Assembly: GCF_016937615.1 (NCBI RefSeq)
Contig: NZ_JAFHKI010000024.1
Coordinates: forward strand, 33,281 to 97,280
DNA from: Pseudomonas lactucae
GTDB taxonomy: Bacteria; Pseudomonadota; Gammaproteobacteria; Pseudomonadales; Pseudomonadaceae
Length of the DNA: 64,000 nucleotides
Reading direction: 5' to 3'
Below the pieces are notes generated by a model that saw only the letters and a program-made list of their open reading frames with translations, was not told the DNA's origin and searched no databases. The translations under genes and the position numbers were made by a program. How positions within the stretch are numbered: position 1 is the first letter of the stretch; every line of letters begins with the position of its first letter. Shown piece after piece: positions 37,917 through 46,636 of the stretch.

Positions 37917-38645
37917 ATGACCCAGCCCAAGATTTCTTCCATCGCCTACTTAATCGCCGAACCCGTGCGGGCGGTCATCCTGATCACCCTGTCCGATGGT
38001 GGCTCGTTGTCAGCCAGCGCACTGGCGGACGCCGCCGGTGTCACACCACAAACCGCCAGTTCGCACTTGGCAAAACTGCTCGATGGCGGACTGCTGACTG
38101 TTGAGATAAAGGGGCGCAACCGTTTTTATCAATTGGCAGGCCCCGACGTTTCCCACGTATTGGAAAGCCTTGCAGCCGTCTCCCCACAAACCAGTTCCTG
38201 GAGCAGCCTGCCCAATCGCGCCGCCCATGAATTGCGTTTTGCCCGTTGCTGCTACGATCATCTGGCCGGTCAAGTTGGCGTCGCGGTGGCTCAAGGCATG
38301 CTGGAGCGCGAGTTCATCGTCGAATGCAATGAGCGTGAATATGCGCCTACCCCTCGCGGCATTGAATGGATGCAATCCCTCAATCTGGACCACGGCGAGC
38401 TGTGTTTCGAAGCTCATAGCCAGGCTCGCCGATGCCTGGACTGGACCGAAAGGCAGCACCACATAGCCGGACCGCTGGGTGCACACCTGCTGGATACCTT
38501 CTGCAACCTGGGCTGGATGCGCCGATCCACAGGCACTCGCGCCGTGACCATTACCGGTGATGGCTGGAGAGCGCTCAAGCACCATTTGGGATTTCAACAC
38601 TTGCATGATCTTGAAACGCTGGCGCGTCCGCTTGTTTCCGCCTGA
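37917..38645 (+). CDS. ArsR-type winged-helix transcriptional regulator
   Basis: A 242-residue regulator, longer than a plain ArsR protein. The N-terminal 80 residues are the ArsR winged helix (EPVRAVILITLSDGGSLSASALADAAGVTPQTASSHLAKLLDGGLL, quoted in part: SASALADAAG, TASSHLAKLL). The C-terminal 150 residues, with cysteines in RFARCCYDHL and C-rich patches (ELCFEA, DTFCNLGW), may sense a small molecule, metal or redox signal. It is divergent from the exporter and convergent with the GST gene, so it sits between the two arms of the hydrazine cluster and probably controls both. ATG with GGAG 9 bases upstream. Confidence 0.85.
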   Translation: MTQPKISSIAYLIAEPVRAVILITLSDGGSLSASALADAAGVTPQTASSHLAKLLDGGLLTVEIKGRNRFYQLAGPDVSHVLESLAAVSPQTSSWSSLPNRAAHELRFARCCYDHLAGQVGVAVAQGMLEREFIVECNEREYAPTPRGIEWMQSLNLDHGELCFEAHSQARRCLDWTERQHHIAGPLGAHLLDTFCNLGWMRRSTGTRAVTITGDGWRALKHHLGFQHLHDLETLARPLVSA

Positions 38646-38661
38646 AAACCGGCTATGCAAA

Positions 38662-39318
38662 CTACTGCGCAGGCGAAAAAAACCTTTCGATTTCGTGGAT
38701 GCGGCGCTCTTGATCCAGCCCCGTCGCCTGCCACGCCGCAATGTTGTTCACTCGCTCATACCACGCAGCAACGTTGGGGTACTCAAGAAAGGGAGCCTGG
38801 GTGCGGGGGATATGGCTCAACGGTGCGGCCAGATCGAAATCCGCCAGCGTAAGTGAATCACCCACCACGAATTGCCGAGTGCGCAGATGCTCATTCAAAA
38901 CAGAGGTATAGCGATTGATTGCACGCAATGCTTCCCCAACCAGCGACTCATCCTCGACATGCCCTTTGAGACGTTCCATGAAACGTTGCTCAATCAATAC
39001 CGTTGGCCCACGGCGGAAATGCTCGGCAGCCCAGAACATCCACTTTAGGGTTTCGTACTTCGCGTTGCCCGCAGGCAACAAGGGCGCCCCCACCTTCTCT
39101 GCCAAGTAAATCATGATCGCAGAGGCCTCGAACAACACCACATCGCCGTCGACGAATGTCGGGATCGTGCCGTTCGGATTGAGCGCCAGATACTGCGGCG
39201 TGCGGTTCTGTCCGCTGAACAGATCGAGGAAGACGAACTCCACTTCCAGGCCCAGGTAAGCGGCCGTCGCCAGCACGCGACGGGTATTGCTCGAACCTCT
39301 GTCGCCATACACCTTCAT
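38662..39318 (-). CDS. Glutathione S-transferase family protein
   Basis: A 218-residue cytosolic GST. The N-terminal thioredoxin-like domain has the glutathione-site Ser region SSNTRRVLATAAYLG (theta/phi-like), the cis-Pro in NGTIPTFVDG and the ESAIMIYLAEK-type end of the domain (EASAIMIYLAEK). The C-terminal helical domain contains LTLADFDLAAPLSH. It may conjugate glutathione to a reactive product (hydrazine or diazo species) or act as an isomerase in the pathway. It overlaps the FAD enzyme stop by 4 bases (ATGA) and is the last gene of the second cluster operon. Confidence 0.88.
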   Translation of the reverse strand: MKVYGDRGSSNTRRVLATAAYLGLEVEFVFLDLFSGQNRTPQYLALNPNGTIPTFVDGDVVLFEASAIMIYLAEKVGAPLLPAGNAKYETLKWMFWAAEHFRRGPTVLIEQRFMERLKGHVEDESLVGEALRAINRYTSVLNEHLRTRQFVVGDSLTLADFDLAAPLSHIPRTQAPFLEYPNVAAWYERVNNIAAWQATGLDQERRIHEIERFFSPAQ

Positions 39319-40802
39319 ACTGTTGCCCCCAGTGCGCACTGATCCATTGGCCTTGTACTGTCTTGCAAGTCACTAATCATCTGCGCTGTCTCGCTGGCTT
39401 GGCGCACTGATTGGTAAACCGAGTTGACCATGGGTGCCGCGAGATAGGAGGCCACACCCAGCATCCAGACTCTTTCGGGATGGCTGGATCCTGGCAGGCT
39501 GACTTGCAGCTGCGCCGATACATAAGGCGGCGTGCACGGCAGCAACGGGTCCACCTGCAATTCAAGGCCATCGTGGGTGGCATGGAAGTGCTGTTTGTGA
39601 AAACCGGTGGCGCATACCACGGCATCCACCTCTTCAATACCATCATGGCTGTCGTAAACCTGCCAATTGCCCTGCCACTCAAGTTTCTGCGGCACTTGCG
39701 TGGCAAGTTGCAGGAGACCTTCATCAATGAATCGCAGCAAAGTGGTTGCCGTTTGCAACGGTACGGCAAATAGATAGCGGCCAACCGCCTCCCAGCAATT
39801 TTGCAGGGCGGCAACCCGTACCGTCGGCGGGGCATTGCGCAACTTCATATCGGCAATATCCATGCAATGCACCAAAAGGTTTTGCCAGTCTGTCGCGCCA
39901 CCGCTGGCCAAGGCCACTTCGCCACGCAATCGCTGCGTCGGATCAGTGGCACGATCAACCTGCTCGCGTAGCGAGCGGCCACTGATAGCTTTGGCAGAGC
40001 GCGCCACAATGCGCAGTAAATGCCAATACAACCGAGGACTCTCAAGGTTTAGCTGCGCAAAACGCACTTCATCCAAGGCCACTTTACAGACCCGCGGTGT
40101 GCCCGTTCGCACCCCGGGCAAGCGTCCGGATGGCGAGGCCATCAATACTTGGTGGCCGGCTCCGCACAGTAGCAACGCGCTGTCGATCGCCGAAAGCCGG
40201 CTGCCCAGGACCAATACCCGGGAGGGACGCTGGAAGTAATCAAGCAAGCGTTTTGCGGGGTAAGGCGTGGAAAAAACACCTGGCGCACCGGCGTGTGCAC
40301 TGACCAGGGGCGGCACGAAGGCAGTGCCATTTCCCGTGCAAATCAGCACGTCCGACGCCTCGATAGCGTCTCCTTCGTCCAACTGCAATTGATAGTTACC
40401 CTGGGCAATCACCGTGATACGACGCACCGCAGAACAAATGACCCTGTGCTCGATGCCCCTGACCTGGGCGAGATCGCGATACTGGGCATACCGTTCCCTG
40501 AGGTAATCCGAGACCCAGGAGCGCGGAACAAAAGCATCTTCGTCGACAGTGATCCCCTTCTCCTGGAGATAATGCAGGAAATCATTCATGTCCTCGTCAA
40601 GAACCGACATCGTCTGCACCGAGGTGTTGCACAAGAAAAGGTCATGGGACGTGTTGAAGGCCATCGAGTTGGCAATGCCGTCGGGGTCGATGATCTCGAT
40701 GCTGCTGACCGTCCCTGACCGTACAAGCTTGATAAAAGCGGCTACTCCGGTCACTGCCCCACCAATAATGGCTACCTTCTTGCCGCTCGAATTTTGACGC
40801 AT
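39315..40802 (-). CDS. FAD/NAD(P)-binding oxidoreductase of the NAD_binding_9 (COG4529-like) type
   Basis: A 495-residue flavoprotein. FAD motif VAIIGGAVTGVAAFIKL near residue 9, an N-terminal FNTSHDLFLCNTSVQTMS segment, a second Rossmann motif VLVLGSRLSAIDSALLL, and VVCATGFHKQHF. Members resemble uncharacterised FAD-dependent proteins related to N- and Baeyer-Villiger monooxygenases. In this cluster it could oxidise the hydrazine nitrogen (to azo, azoxy or diazo) or an amine; that is inference. The ATG at 40802 is preceded by AGGGGG; the frame is open to 40886 through the end of the NTF2-like gene. Confidence 0.78.
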   Translation of the reverse strand: MRQNSSGKKVAIIGGAVTGVAAFIKLVRSGTVSSIEIIDPDGIANSMAFNTSHDLFLCNTSVQTMSVLDEDMNDFLHYLQEKGITVDEDAFVPRSWVSDYLRERYAQYRDLAQVRGIEHRVICSAVRRITVIAQGNYQLQLDEGDAIEASDVLICTGNGTAFVPPLVSAHAGAPGVFSTPYPAKRLLDYFQRPSRVLVLGSRLSAIDSALLLCGAGHQVLMASPSGRLPGVRTGTPRVCKVALDEVRFAQLNLESPRLYWHLLRIVARSAKAISGRSLREQVDRATDPTQRLRGEVALASGGATDWQNLLVHCMDIADMKLRNAPPTVRVAALQNCWEAVGRYLFAVPLQTATTLLRFIDEGLLQLATQVPQKLEWQGNWQVYDSHDGIEEVDAVVCATGFHKQHFHATHDGLELQVDPLLPCTPPYVSAQLQVSLPGSSHPERVWMLGVASYLAAPMVNSVYQSVRQASETAQMISDLQDSTRPMDQCALGATV

Positions 40803-40818
40803 AGCTGCCCCCTGCATC

Positions 40819-41253
40819 CTAGAGTGCCTGCGCCTTAGCCAGAGCCGGCAATAGCAACCGTATGCCATACCAACCCCAGTACACACGGTGGCAGGTGATC
40901 AATCCATTATCGATTTCCATCATTTCCATGAGGTCGATCTGTTCGCCCTTAGGGGTCTTGCGCGGGTATTCCCAGGTCAGTTGCCTGCCGTTGATGAACG
41001 CTTTATCACTGCGATACCACTCGGCGAGATCACTGGGGAATCGACGCACACTGTCCTCCATGAACCTTTGTATAGTGGCGCGCCCTATTAATATGCCGCT
41101 GCCATGGTCGGGATAGACCGCCAGCACCAGTGGTGTTTCGAATACCGCGTCCTCGCCGTACAGGGCCGCCGTCGCAGTGAGGTCGCGAACTCGGACCGTT
41201 GCGTGCCACGTTTCATAGATATGGATTAATCCGGGATCGATGGACAAGGTCAT
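40819..41253 (-). CDS. NTF2-like/SnoaL-type small protein
   Basis: A 144-residue protein of the NTF2-like alpha+beta cone fold (ETWHATVRVRDLTATAALYGEDAVFETPL at the start; ITCHRVYWGWYGIRLLL near the end). Such proteins act as small isomerases, cyclases or hydrolases, or only as binding proteins, in biosynthetic clusters. It is the first gene of the second cluster operon, followed 16 bases later by the FAD enzyme. AGGAG precedes the ATG at good spacing. Confidence 0.8.
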   Translation of the reverse strand: MTLSIDPGLIHIYETWHATVRVRDLTATAALYGEDAVFETPLVLAVYPDHGSGILIGRATIQRFMEDSVRRFPSDLAEWYRSDKAFINGRQLTWEYPRKTPKGEQIDLMEMMEIDNGLITCHRVYWGWYGIRLLLPALAKAQAL

Positions 41254-41422
41254 GGTCTCTCCTGAGATGACGGGCAGCGCTGTAAGGTGGCAAGACTATA
41301 ATTGCCTGCGGCGGCTATATGTTTCGACCTGGCCCGAAGTGTCACGTCCGAAACGCTGCCTGATTGCGCCCTATGCATCAGACCGTTGTCATTCAGAAGC
41401 TTTTCAGAAAGCAGCAGTTTGA

Positions 41423-41707
41423 CTTAACGAAACAGTCACGCACGTCAGTGTTTCCATACTGTCGCTGATGTTGCTCGTCCTGGCTCTGGCGGGCCTTGCG
41501 GGAACCTTCCTGATTGAAGCGCTCTTGAAAAATAGCCTGCATCGAACCGTCGTCGTTTTCCCAATCTTGATGGCGGTGATTGCACTGGCGCTTGTTCCAT
41601 TCGGTAGCTCGGCGGTCACCACGACTGTCTTGCTGGGCTTCTGGGGACTGATTGCGACTGCTGAGGGAGTGATACGCTCAGTGAATGACCCGGAGCACCG
41701 TGCCTGA
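41423..41707 (+). pseudogene. MFS transporter fragment
   Basis: The stretch (VSVSILSLMLLVLALAGLAG... onwards) resembles an internal two-to-three-helix piece of a DHA1-type sugar/drug efflux protein. Both ends are missing: a stop codon lies just upstream at 41420-41422 and the reading ends in a non-MFS tail (VNDPEHRA). It is probably the remnant of a deleted transporter gene at the edge of the hydrazine cluster. Confidence 0.6.
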
Positions 41708-42003
41708 TTTTTCCCCCGCTAAGCTTTCGCTAATCTCCCCAGATAGCTCGAGGGAATTTTTATGAACAACTTGTTGCGTGGACAGCTAAAAGAAATACGA
41801 ATGGCTCGTGGCATCAGAACCCACCTAAATCTCTCAGCCGAATAGACATCATTCGGCCAAGAGCCGATACCCGAGAGTGACGACAAATCAAGTTAGAGCT
41901 CAATGATGAGCCTTGTGATGCGTACTAGCCCAGCTCGTATCAAGGAATCGACGAGCGCCCATCAGGATGTCCTCGTGCTGGACACAGTGTGGGCACCGAT
42001 GCC

Positions 42004-42122
42004 GAATTGACCCAGTTGCCGAGATATCACTGACCCAGTCTGTTCCTCTCGAACCATTGCCTATGCGGAATTTGTGCAGATTTAGAGGTGGGTCAGTCTA
42101 GCTTCAGCTCGTGGGTCAATTC
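42004..42122. repeat. Short element with 11-bp perfect inverted ends
   Basis: GAATTGACCCA (42004-42014) is the exact inverse complement of TGGGTCAATTC (42112-42122). Inside it, ACTGACCCAGTCT-like and GGTGGGTCAGTCT-like copies (near 42029 and 42088) form a second inverted pair. The right end abuts the serine-dehydratase fragment. This looks like the leftover ends of an insertion sequence or a miniature element; no transposase gene is present. Confidence 0.5.
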
Positions 42123-42130
42123 AGCGCCGG

Positions 42131-42495
42131 CGTCCACAGTCGGATGTCAGGGAGAGGTCGGTTCGGCTTGCGCGATGGCTGCGGCTGGTCTTGCAGAGAT
42201 ACTGGGGGCTACGCCTGAACAGGTCGAAAATGCAGCAGAGATCGGACTTGAGCATAACCTCGGGCTGACCTGTGATCCTGTTGGGGGGCTCGTACAAGTA
42301 CCATGCATCGAGCGAAATGCGATTGCTGCGGTAAAAGCGATCAACGCCGCGCAAATGGCGATTCGTGGAGATGGGGATCACTTTATATCCTTGGATCATG
42401 TAATTCGAACCATGCGCGATACGGGCGCTGATATGCACGACAAGTACAAAGAAACGTCACGTGGCGGCCTGGCGGTAAATCTGATCGAGTGCTGA
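42131..42495 (+). pseudogene. L-serine ammonia-lyase, C-terminal fragment
   Basis: The reading [20 protein letters not shown]...[24 protein letters not shown]...[21 protein letters not shown] (shown in pieces; continuous frame to the stop at 42495) matches the last quarter of L-serine dehydratase. The N-terminal part, including most of the active site and Fe-S site, is gone, and the break coincides with the inverted-repeat element. A relic, not a gene. Confidence 0.8.
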
Positions 42496-43013
42496 TCATA
42501 GCCAAAACTAAAGTCTTAGTTGGCGCCTACTTCTGCGACGGCGCCATTGAAATCGCATTAAGCTAATGCGACACCACGGATGCCTGTAGGCACCGTCAAT
42601 GCCCAGCAATTAAGGCGAGATCGATATCCGATCAAAGCTGCTTTTGCTCGCGACTGGCCGAAATAGCAACTCACTGGGTACTCTTGTATATCGATCATCG
42701 CCGTATTACTTCTTCGCGGACAGCGGGCTGCCATAATTATGAGGTTGAGCCAATTGCGCAACGGAATGAGCATGATTAACATACTTATCTTAAGCGTCTG
42801 ACCACGCACATGCCGACATAGCGAACGAGTGAGAACGGTCGTTGGTGCCACACAGGCGACAAACCGGATTAATCACACGAGGCGAGACATCGGGACGCTT
42901 TCAGAGCTTGATACTACCGACTGATAAGAATCCAACGAGTAGTATCAAGCAGTCGAAAGTCAACTAATGGAGCCCTTATAGAAGAAACAAGAGCATCAAG
43001 TGAAAAGCCTGTT
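42496..43013. other. Intergenic stretch, nothing recognised
   Basis: About 520 bases between the dehydratase relic and the end of the GMC oxidoreductase gene. Only short shadow frames; a TAGTATCAAGC-like direct/inverted motif recurs near 42908 and 42938 (CTTGATACTACC and AGTATCAAGCAG), which may be a weak hairpin downstream of the GMC gene. Confidence 0.4.
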
Positions 43014-44639
43014 TTATTCTTTTCCGCGCGTCCACATTGCCGCCACTTTAGCCGCAATCATCATGATCGGTACGTTAGGATTACCAGAGATCAGTGTCGG
43101 CATAACCGAAGCATCCACCACACTTAGTCCTTCCAGCCCTCGCACGCTTAGGTCCGGATTGACTACTGCTCGCTCATCATTGCCCATCCGGCAGGTCCCT
43201 GCGGGATGGTATTGCTGAAATGCTTGTTCGCGAATGAATGCATCAATCTCGGCATCATCATTGAGCGCACGATCCGGCAAAAGCCGTTGTCCGCGATACA
43301 GTTTCATTTCGTCCGTACTCAATAGCGCACAGGCCCGCTTGAAACCTTCACGCATCACTTGGATATCCGCTGGCGCTGACAGCGAATTGTAAAATATGCG
43401 CGGACGATCATTCGGGTCCAGCGACCTCAGCGTAATCTCCCCCCTGCTCTCGGAAGCCATTAGTTGCACCTTGACTTGCAGGCAGTCTTGATAAGGCTTC
43501 TTCCACCCTGGAAACCAAGCATCCGCTTCCGGCGGAGGAATTTGGATGTAAAGTTGCAAATCAGGCTTTTTTAAAGAGGCTCGGGACTTGATAAAGCCAA
43601 GGATCACCCCGGGCAACGAGGACGACGGACCACTGCGGAACACCAACGCACGGAAAATATTGACCAGCGCTCGATCAAGCCTCAACGAACGGTGCAACGT
43701 ACCGGTTTTTTTCCGCGCCCACATGACTGAGAATGCCAGATGGTCTTGCAGATTTTTCCCGACCGGGAGATCTATGAGGGGTTGGATGCCCATCGAGCTG
43801 AGATGTTCTGCTGGCCCAATGCCCGAAAGCATCAGCAGTTGAGGTGTGTTAATTGCACCCAAGCTTAACACTGTATGTGCGGCGTGCACGGTACAACGCT
43901 GTCCTTGCGTGAGGTATTCCACGCCGATGGCACGCTTACCGTCGAATAATAATCGGCTCGCCATCGCGTCTGTTCGCACAGTTAAATTGGGACGCGAGAG
44001 TACAGGATGTAGAAAAGCTTTGGCTGCCGAGGACCGTTGACCATTCTTGATGGTGTATTGCAAAACGCCTATGCCTTCGGGTTTCTCACCGTTGTGATCA
44101 TTCGTGATCGGATAACCAAGTGCTCGGCAGGAGCCAAACCACGCGTCATAAACAGGGTCATCCAATTTGCCGGCGATGGCACCCAGCTCACCGGCCTCAC
44201 CCCGCCATTCATCGCCTCCGCCTGCCCAAGTTTCGCACTCTTTGAAAAAGGGTAGCACCTCCTTGTAGCTCCAACCTGTCGCCCCATCCGCAGCCCAATT
44301 ATCATAATCGGAAGGGTGACAACGGGTGTGCGCCATATAATTGATGGAGGATCCACCACCAATAACCTTGCCATGGGGAACGTAATTTCGACGCCCATTG
44401 AGGCCAGCGTCCGGCTCCGACATATCGTTCCAACGATATGCTTGCTTGGCCGTCATCGGTTGAATTCCCACAGGTAAGGCAATCATAGGATCCTTATCCC
44501 ATCCGCCAGCCTCCAAAAGAAGAACGCGCGTAGCAGGGTCACGGGTGAGCCGATTGGCCAACACACAACCCGCCGATCCAGCGCCGACGATGACGTAATC
44601 AAATTTTTCCAGCCCCTGCTTGTCCTGACTCACCGGCAC
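43014..44639 (-). CDS. GMC-family FAD oxidoreductase (choline/alcohol dehydrogenase-like)
   Basis: A 541-residue glucose-methanol-choline oxidoreductase. FAD motif [20 protein letters not shown] signature 1 around [15 protein letters not shown], signature 2 near [16 protein letters not shown], and the C-terminal active-site His-Asn region ([10 protein letters not shown]...[14 protein letters not shown]). It oxidises a primary alcohol to an aldehyde, passing electrons to an acceptor or O2. Start is a GTG at 44639 (or GTG 44633, better spaced from GAGG). Divergent from the aldolase-like gene. Confidence 0.92.
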   Translation of the reverse strand: MPVSQDKQGLEKFDYVIVGAGSAGCVLANRLTRDPATRVLLLEAGGWDKDPMIALPVGIQPMTAKQAYRWNDMSEPDAGLNGRRNYVPHGKVIGGGSSINYMAHTRCHPSDYDNWAADGATGWSYKEVLPFFKECETWAGGGDEWRGEAGELGAIAGKLDDPVYDAWFGSCRALGYPITNDHNGEKPEGIGVLQYTIKNGQRSSAAKAFLHPVLSRPNLTVRTDAMASRLLFDGKRAIGVEYLTQGQRCTVHAAHTVLSLGAINTPQLLMLSGIGPAEHLSSMGIQPLIDLPVGKNLQDHLAFSVMWARKKTGTLHRSLRLDRALVNIFRALVFRSGPSSSLPGVILGFIKSRASLKKPDLQLYIQIPPPEADAWFPGWKKPYQDCLQVKVQLMASESRGEITLRSLDPNDRPRIFYNSLSAPADIQVMREGFKRACALLSTDEMKLYRGQRLLPDRALNDDAEIDAFIREQAFQQYHPAGTCRMGNDERAVVNPDLSVRGLEGLSVVDASVMPTLISGNPNVPIMMIAAKVAAMWTRGKE

Positions 44640-44951
44640 ACCCTCGGATCATTGTGTTGGCTATTTTTATGGGTGATGAATGACGCTCATCTACTTGAGA
44701 ATTTGAGCGTTAGGCGATTTTCACGATCATAGACATCGCCCATAAGTAGATTTTAGTCAGATATAAGGCGTTAAACAATCCCTATGGAAACGAATCGATA
44801 ACGCAATTCGGCAAAAAAACAGGAAAAATGTCGAATTTGGCCCTATAAGTCCTCAGCTCGTGCAATACCGTCACGCTTGCCCAATCAACCATATTCTGAT
44901 AAAACCTGACTAAAATCCATTTTGTGCGCAGATATCTAGGAGATAGCAACG
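44640..44951. promoter_or_regulatory. Divergent intergenic region of the GMC and aldolase-side genes
   Basis: About 310 A+T-rich bases that must hold the promoters in both directions. No clear sigma-70 pair or operator stands out; an AGGAGATAGCAAC ribosome-binding site closes it on the plus side. Confidence 0.4.
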
Positions 44952-45269
44952 GTGCAAAGAATCGTATCGGTGGGGGTCATCCCATACGAAGTAGATTGCG
45001 CCAACAGGACGGTGGCGCACTGGAACAACCTGGGCGCAGGCGATTTCTTCCAAGGTTACGGTAACTCACTAAACCGGCGAAAACCTGGCCACGCCCTCTC
45101 AGCCCCACTGGCAAGAACGGCGCTTTGCCGTTACGGCAACGTGCGCACAACCTACGGCGCTACATTGCTAGCGAACAACGTAGATAACCCCGAATTGGCA
45201 CGACTTTCTAACCGGGGTAATGACGATTCCGCAGGGTTTTCTTCGCTTCTATTATCCCGGGGACACTAA
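44952..45269 (+). CDS. Hypothetical protein or gene remnant, GTG start
   Basis: A 105-codon frame starting with GTG, preceded by AGGAG at about 9 bases and ending 2 bases before the aldolase-like gene. I do not recognise the protein. It has no signal peptide or membrane segment. It may be a real small gene coupled to the aldolase, a decayed 5' gene, or chance. Confidence 0.3.
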   Translation: MQRIVSVGVIPYEVDCANRTVAHWNNLGAGDFFQGYGNSLNRRKPGHALSAPLARTALCRYGNVRTTYGATLLANNVDNPELARLSNRGNDDSAGFSSLLLSRGH

Positions 45270-45271
45270 AA

Positions 45272-46027
45272 ATGCAGACTCAATCAATCAAAGACAGCGT
45301 AAGCCCCGAAGAGTGGGAGCTGCGCTGCGATCTTGCGGCTTGTTACCGACTCGTGGCGCTCTATGGTTGGACAGATTTGGTGTTCACCCACATAAGCGCC
45401 CGCCTCCCAGGGACCGCTCACGAGTTTCTGATAAACCCCTACGGACTAATGTTCGAGGAAATCACCGCATCCTCACTGATACGCATAGACCAGGAGGGCA
45501 ACAAGATAGGGCACTCGCCGTTTGAAGTGAATCGAGCAGGTTTTGTGATCCATAGTGCCGTTCACGCTGCGAGGGAGGACGCTCAATGCGTCTTACACAC
45601 CCACACCCGCGCGGGGATCGCCGTCAGCGCACAGGAATGCGGTTTACTCCCAATCTCACAACAGTCAACTTTCGTCCTTGGTTCACTGGGTTATCACGTA
45701 TATGAAGGGGTCGCGCTACACGATGAAGAGAAACCAAGACTACAAGCCGACCTGGGCAACAATAAATTCCTGATACTTCGCAATCATGGTTTGCTCGCTG
45801 TGGGCGCCAGCATAGCGGATGCGTTCATGCACATGTATGTACTGGAAACCGCTTGCCAGATTCAATTGTCGGCACAGTCTGGCGGTCCGCTAATCATGAT
45901 CCCGGAAGCGATTAAACTCACCGCCATGGCCGCCGCCAAAACTCAAACATCGGGGTTGGGCGGAAAACTTGTTTGGCCTGCCCTTCTACGAAAGCTCAAC
46001 GCGGCCAACCCTGGTTACGATACCTGA
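45272..46027 (+). CDS. Class II aldolase/adducin-family protein
   Basis: A 251-residue protein with the class II aldolase fold. Zinc-site histidines are visible in the HTHTRAG motif (residues about 109-115) and in RNHGLLAVG. Members cleave phosphorylated sugars or decarboxylate keto acids, but the non-phosphorylating 'aldolase/adducin' branch is often uncharacterised. With the GMC dehydrogenase, DAO oxidase and GPH transporter nearby it probably belongs to a small carbon-source pathway. The ATG follows GGGGACACTAAAA. Confidence 0.85.
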   Translation: MQTQSIKDSVSPEEWELRCDLAACYRLVALYGWTDLVFTHISARLPGTAHEFLINPYGLMFEEITASSLIRIDQEGNKIGHSPFEVNRAGFVIHSAVHAAREDAQCVLHTHTRAGIAVSAQECGLLPISQQSTFVLGSLGYHVYEGVALHDEEKPRLQADLGNNKFLILRNHGLLAVGASIADAFMHMYVLETACQIQLSAQSGGPLIMIPEAIKLTAMAAAKTQTSGLGGKLVWPALLRKLNAANPGYDT

Positions 46028-46056
46028 CACAACGAGAGAGGCAATCGGCCAGCGAC

Positions 46057-46082
46057 GCTTGATGGGGGCAAGCCCATCAAGC
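46057..46082 (+). terminator. Hairpin downstream of the aldolase-like gene
   Basis: GCTTGATGGG (46057-46066) pairs with CCCATCAAGC (46073-46082) across a 6-base loop, 30 bases after the stop codon. No T-run follows. Confidence 0.5.
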
Positions 46083-46636
46083 ACCGGCCACTCTGGATAA
46101 AGCTGAGTATTATTCGCCATGCTTATAGCTACACACCTTCGACTTCTGGCAAAACCAGACACACACTTGTGTATGTCGATCTGAAGCTTTGGCTGTTAGT
46201 CGCCCATGACTAAAGGTGCACCTGGATCACCTACTAGAAGTCGCTCACACAAAAACTGCCTGTGCACACGTATAGACCTGCGCAGCCCGGATAACTGTAT
46301 AGAAGCTGACGGACTAAAGGGACCTTTAGGTGCTAGAACCTGGTGGCAAACGTCATGCTCCCTCTCAGGGATATTGCAGGTACACCACTACAATGTTTTT
46401 AATCAATAATATATCGCTACTGAAACATCACCGCCCATTCAGGCCTAATGCATTCTGGAAGCTAAACGAATTGAACGGGCTCAGTAGTCGCGACAATTAC
46501 AAAATATAATGGGAGCGCACTTCCATGTGATCTCAACGACCACACGGAAAAATGCCCCACTCCGTCAACCGCCTCCAACCAACAATGGAAGCATCAGCAT
46601 AACAACTATTGAAGAATAACTCAGGATGCTAGAATC
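46083..46636. other. Intergenic stretch upstream of the DAO gene
   Basis: About 550 A+T-rich bases with no recognised gene; it should contain the promoter of the following oxidase gene. Nothing else stands out. Confidence 0.4.
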
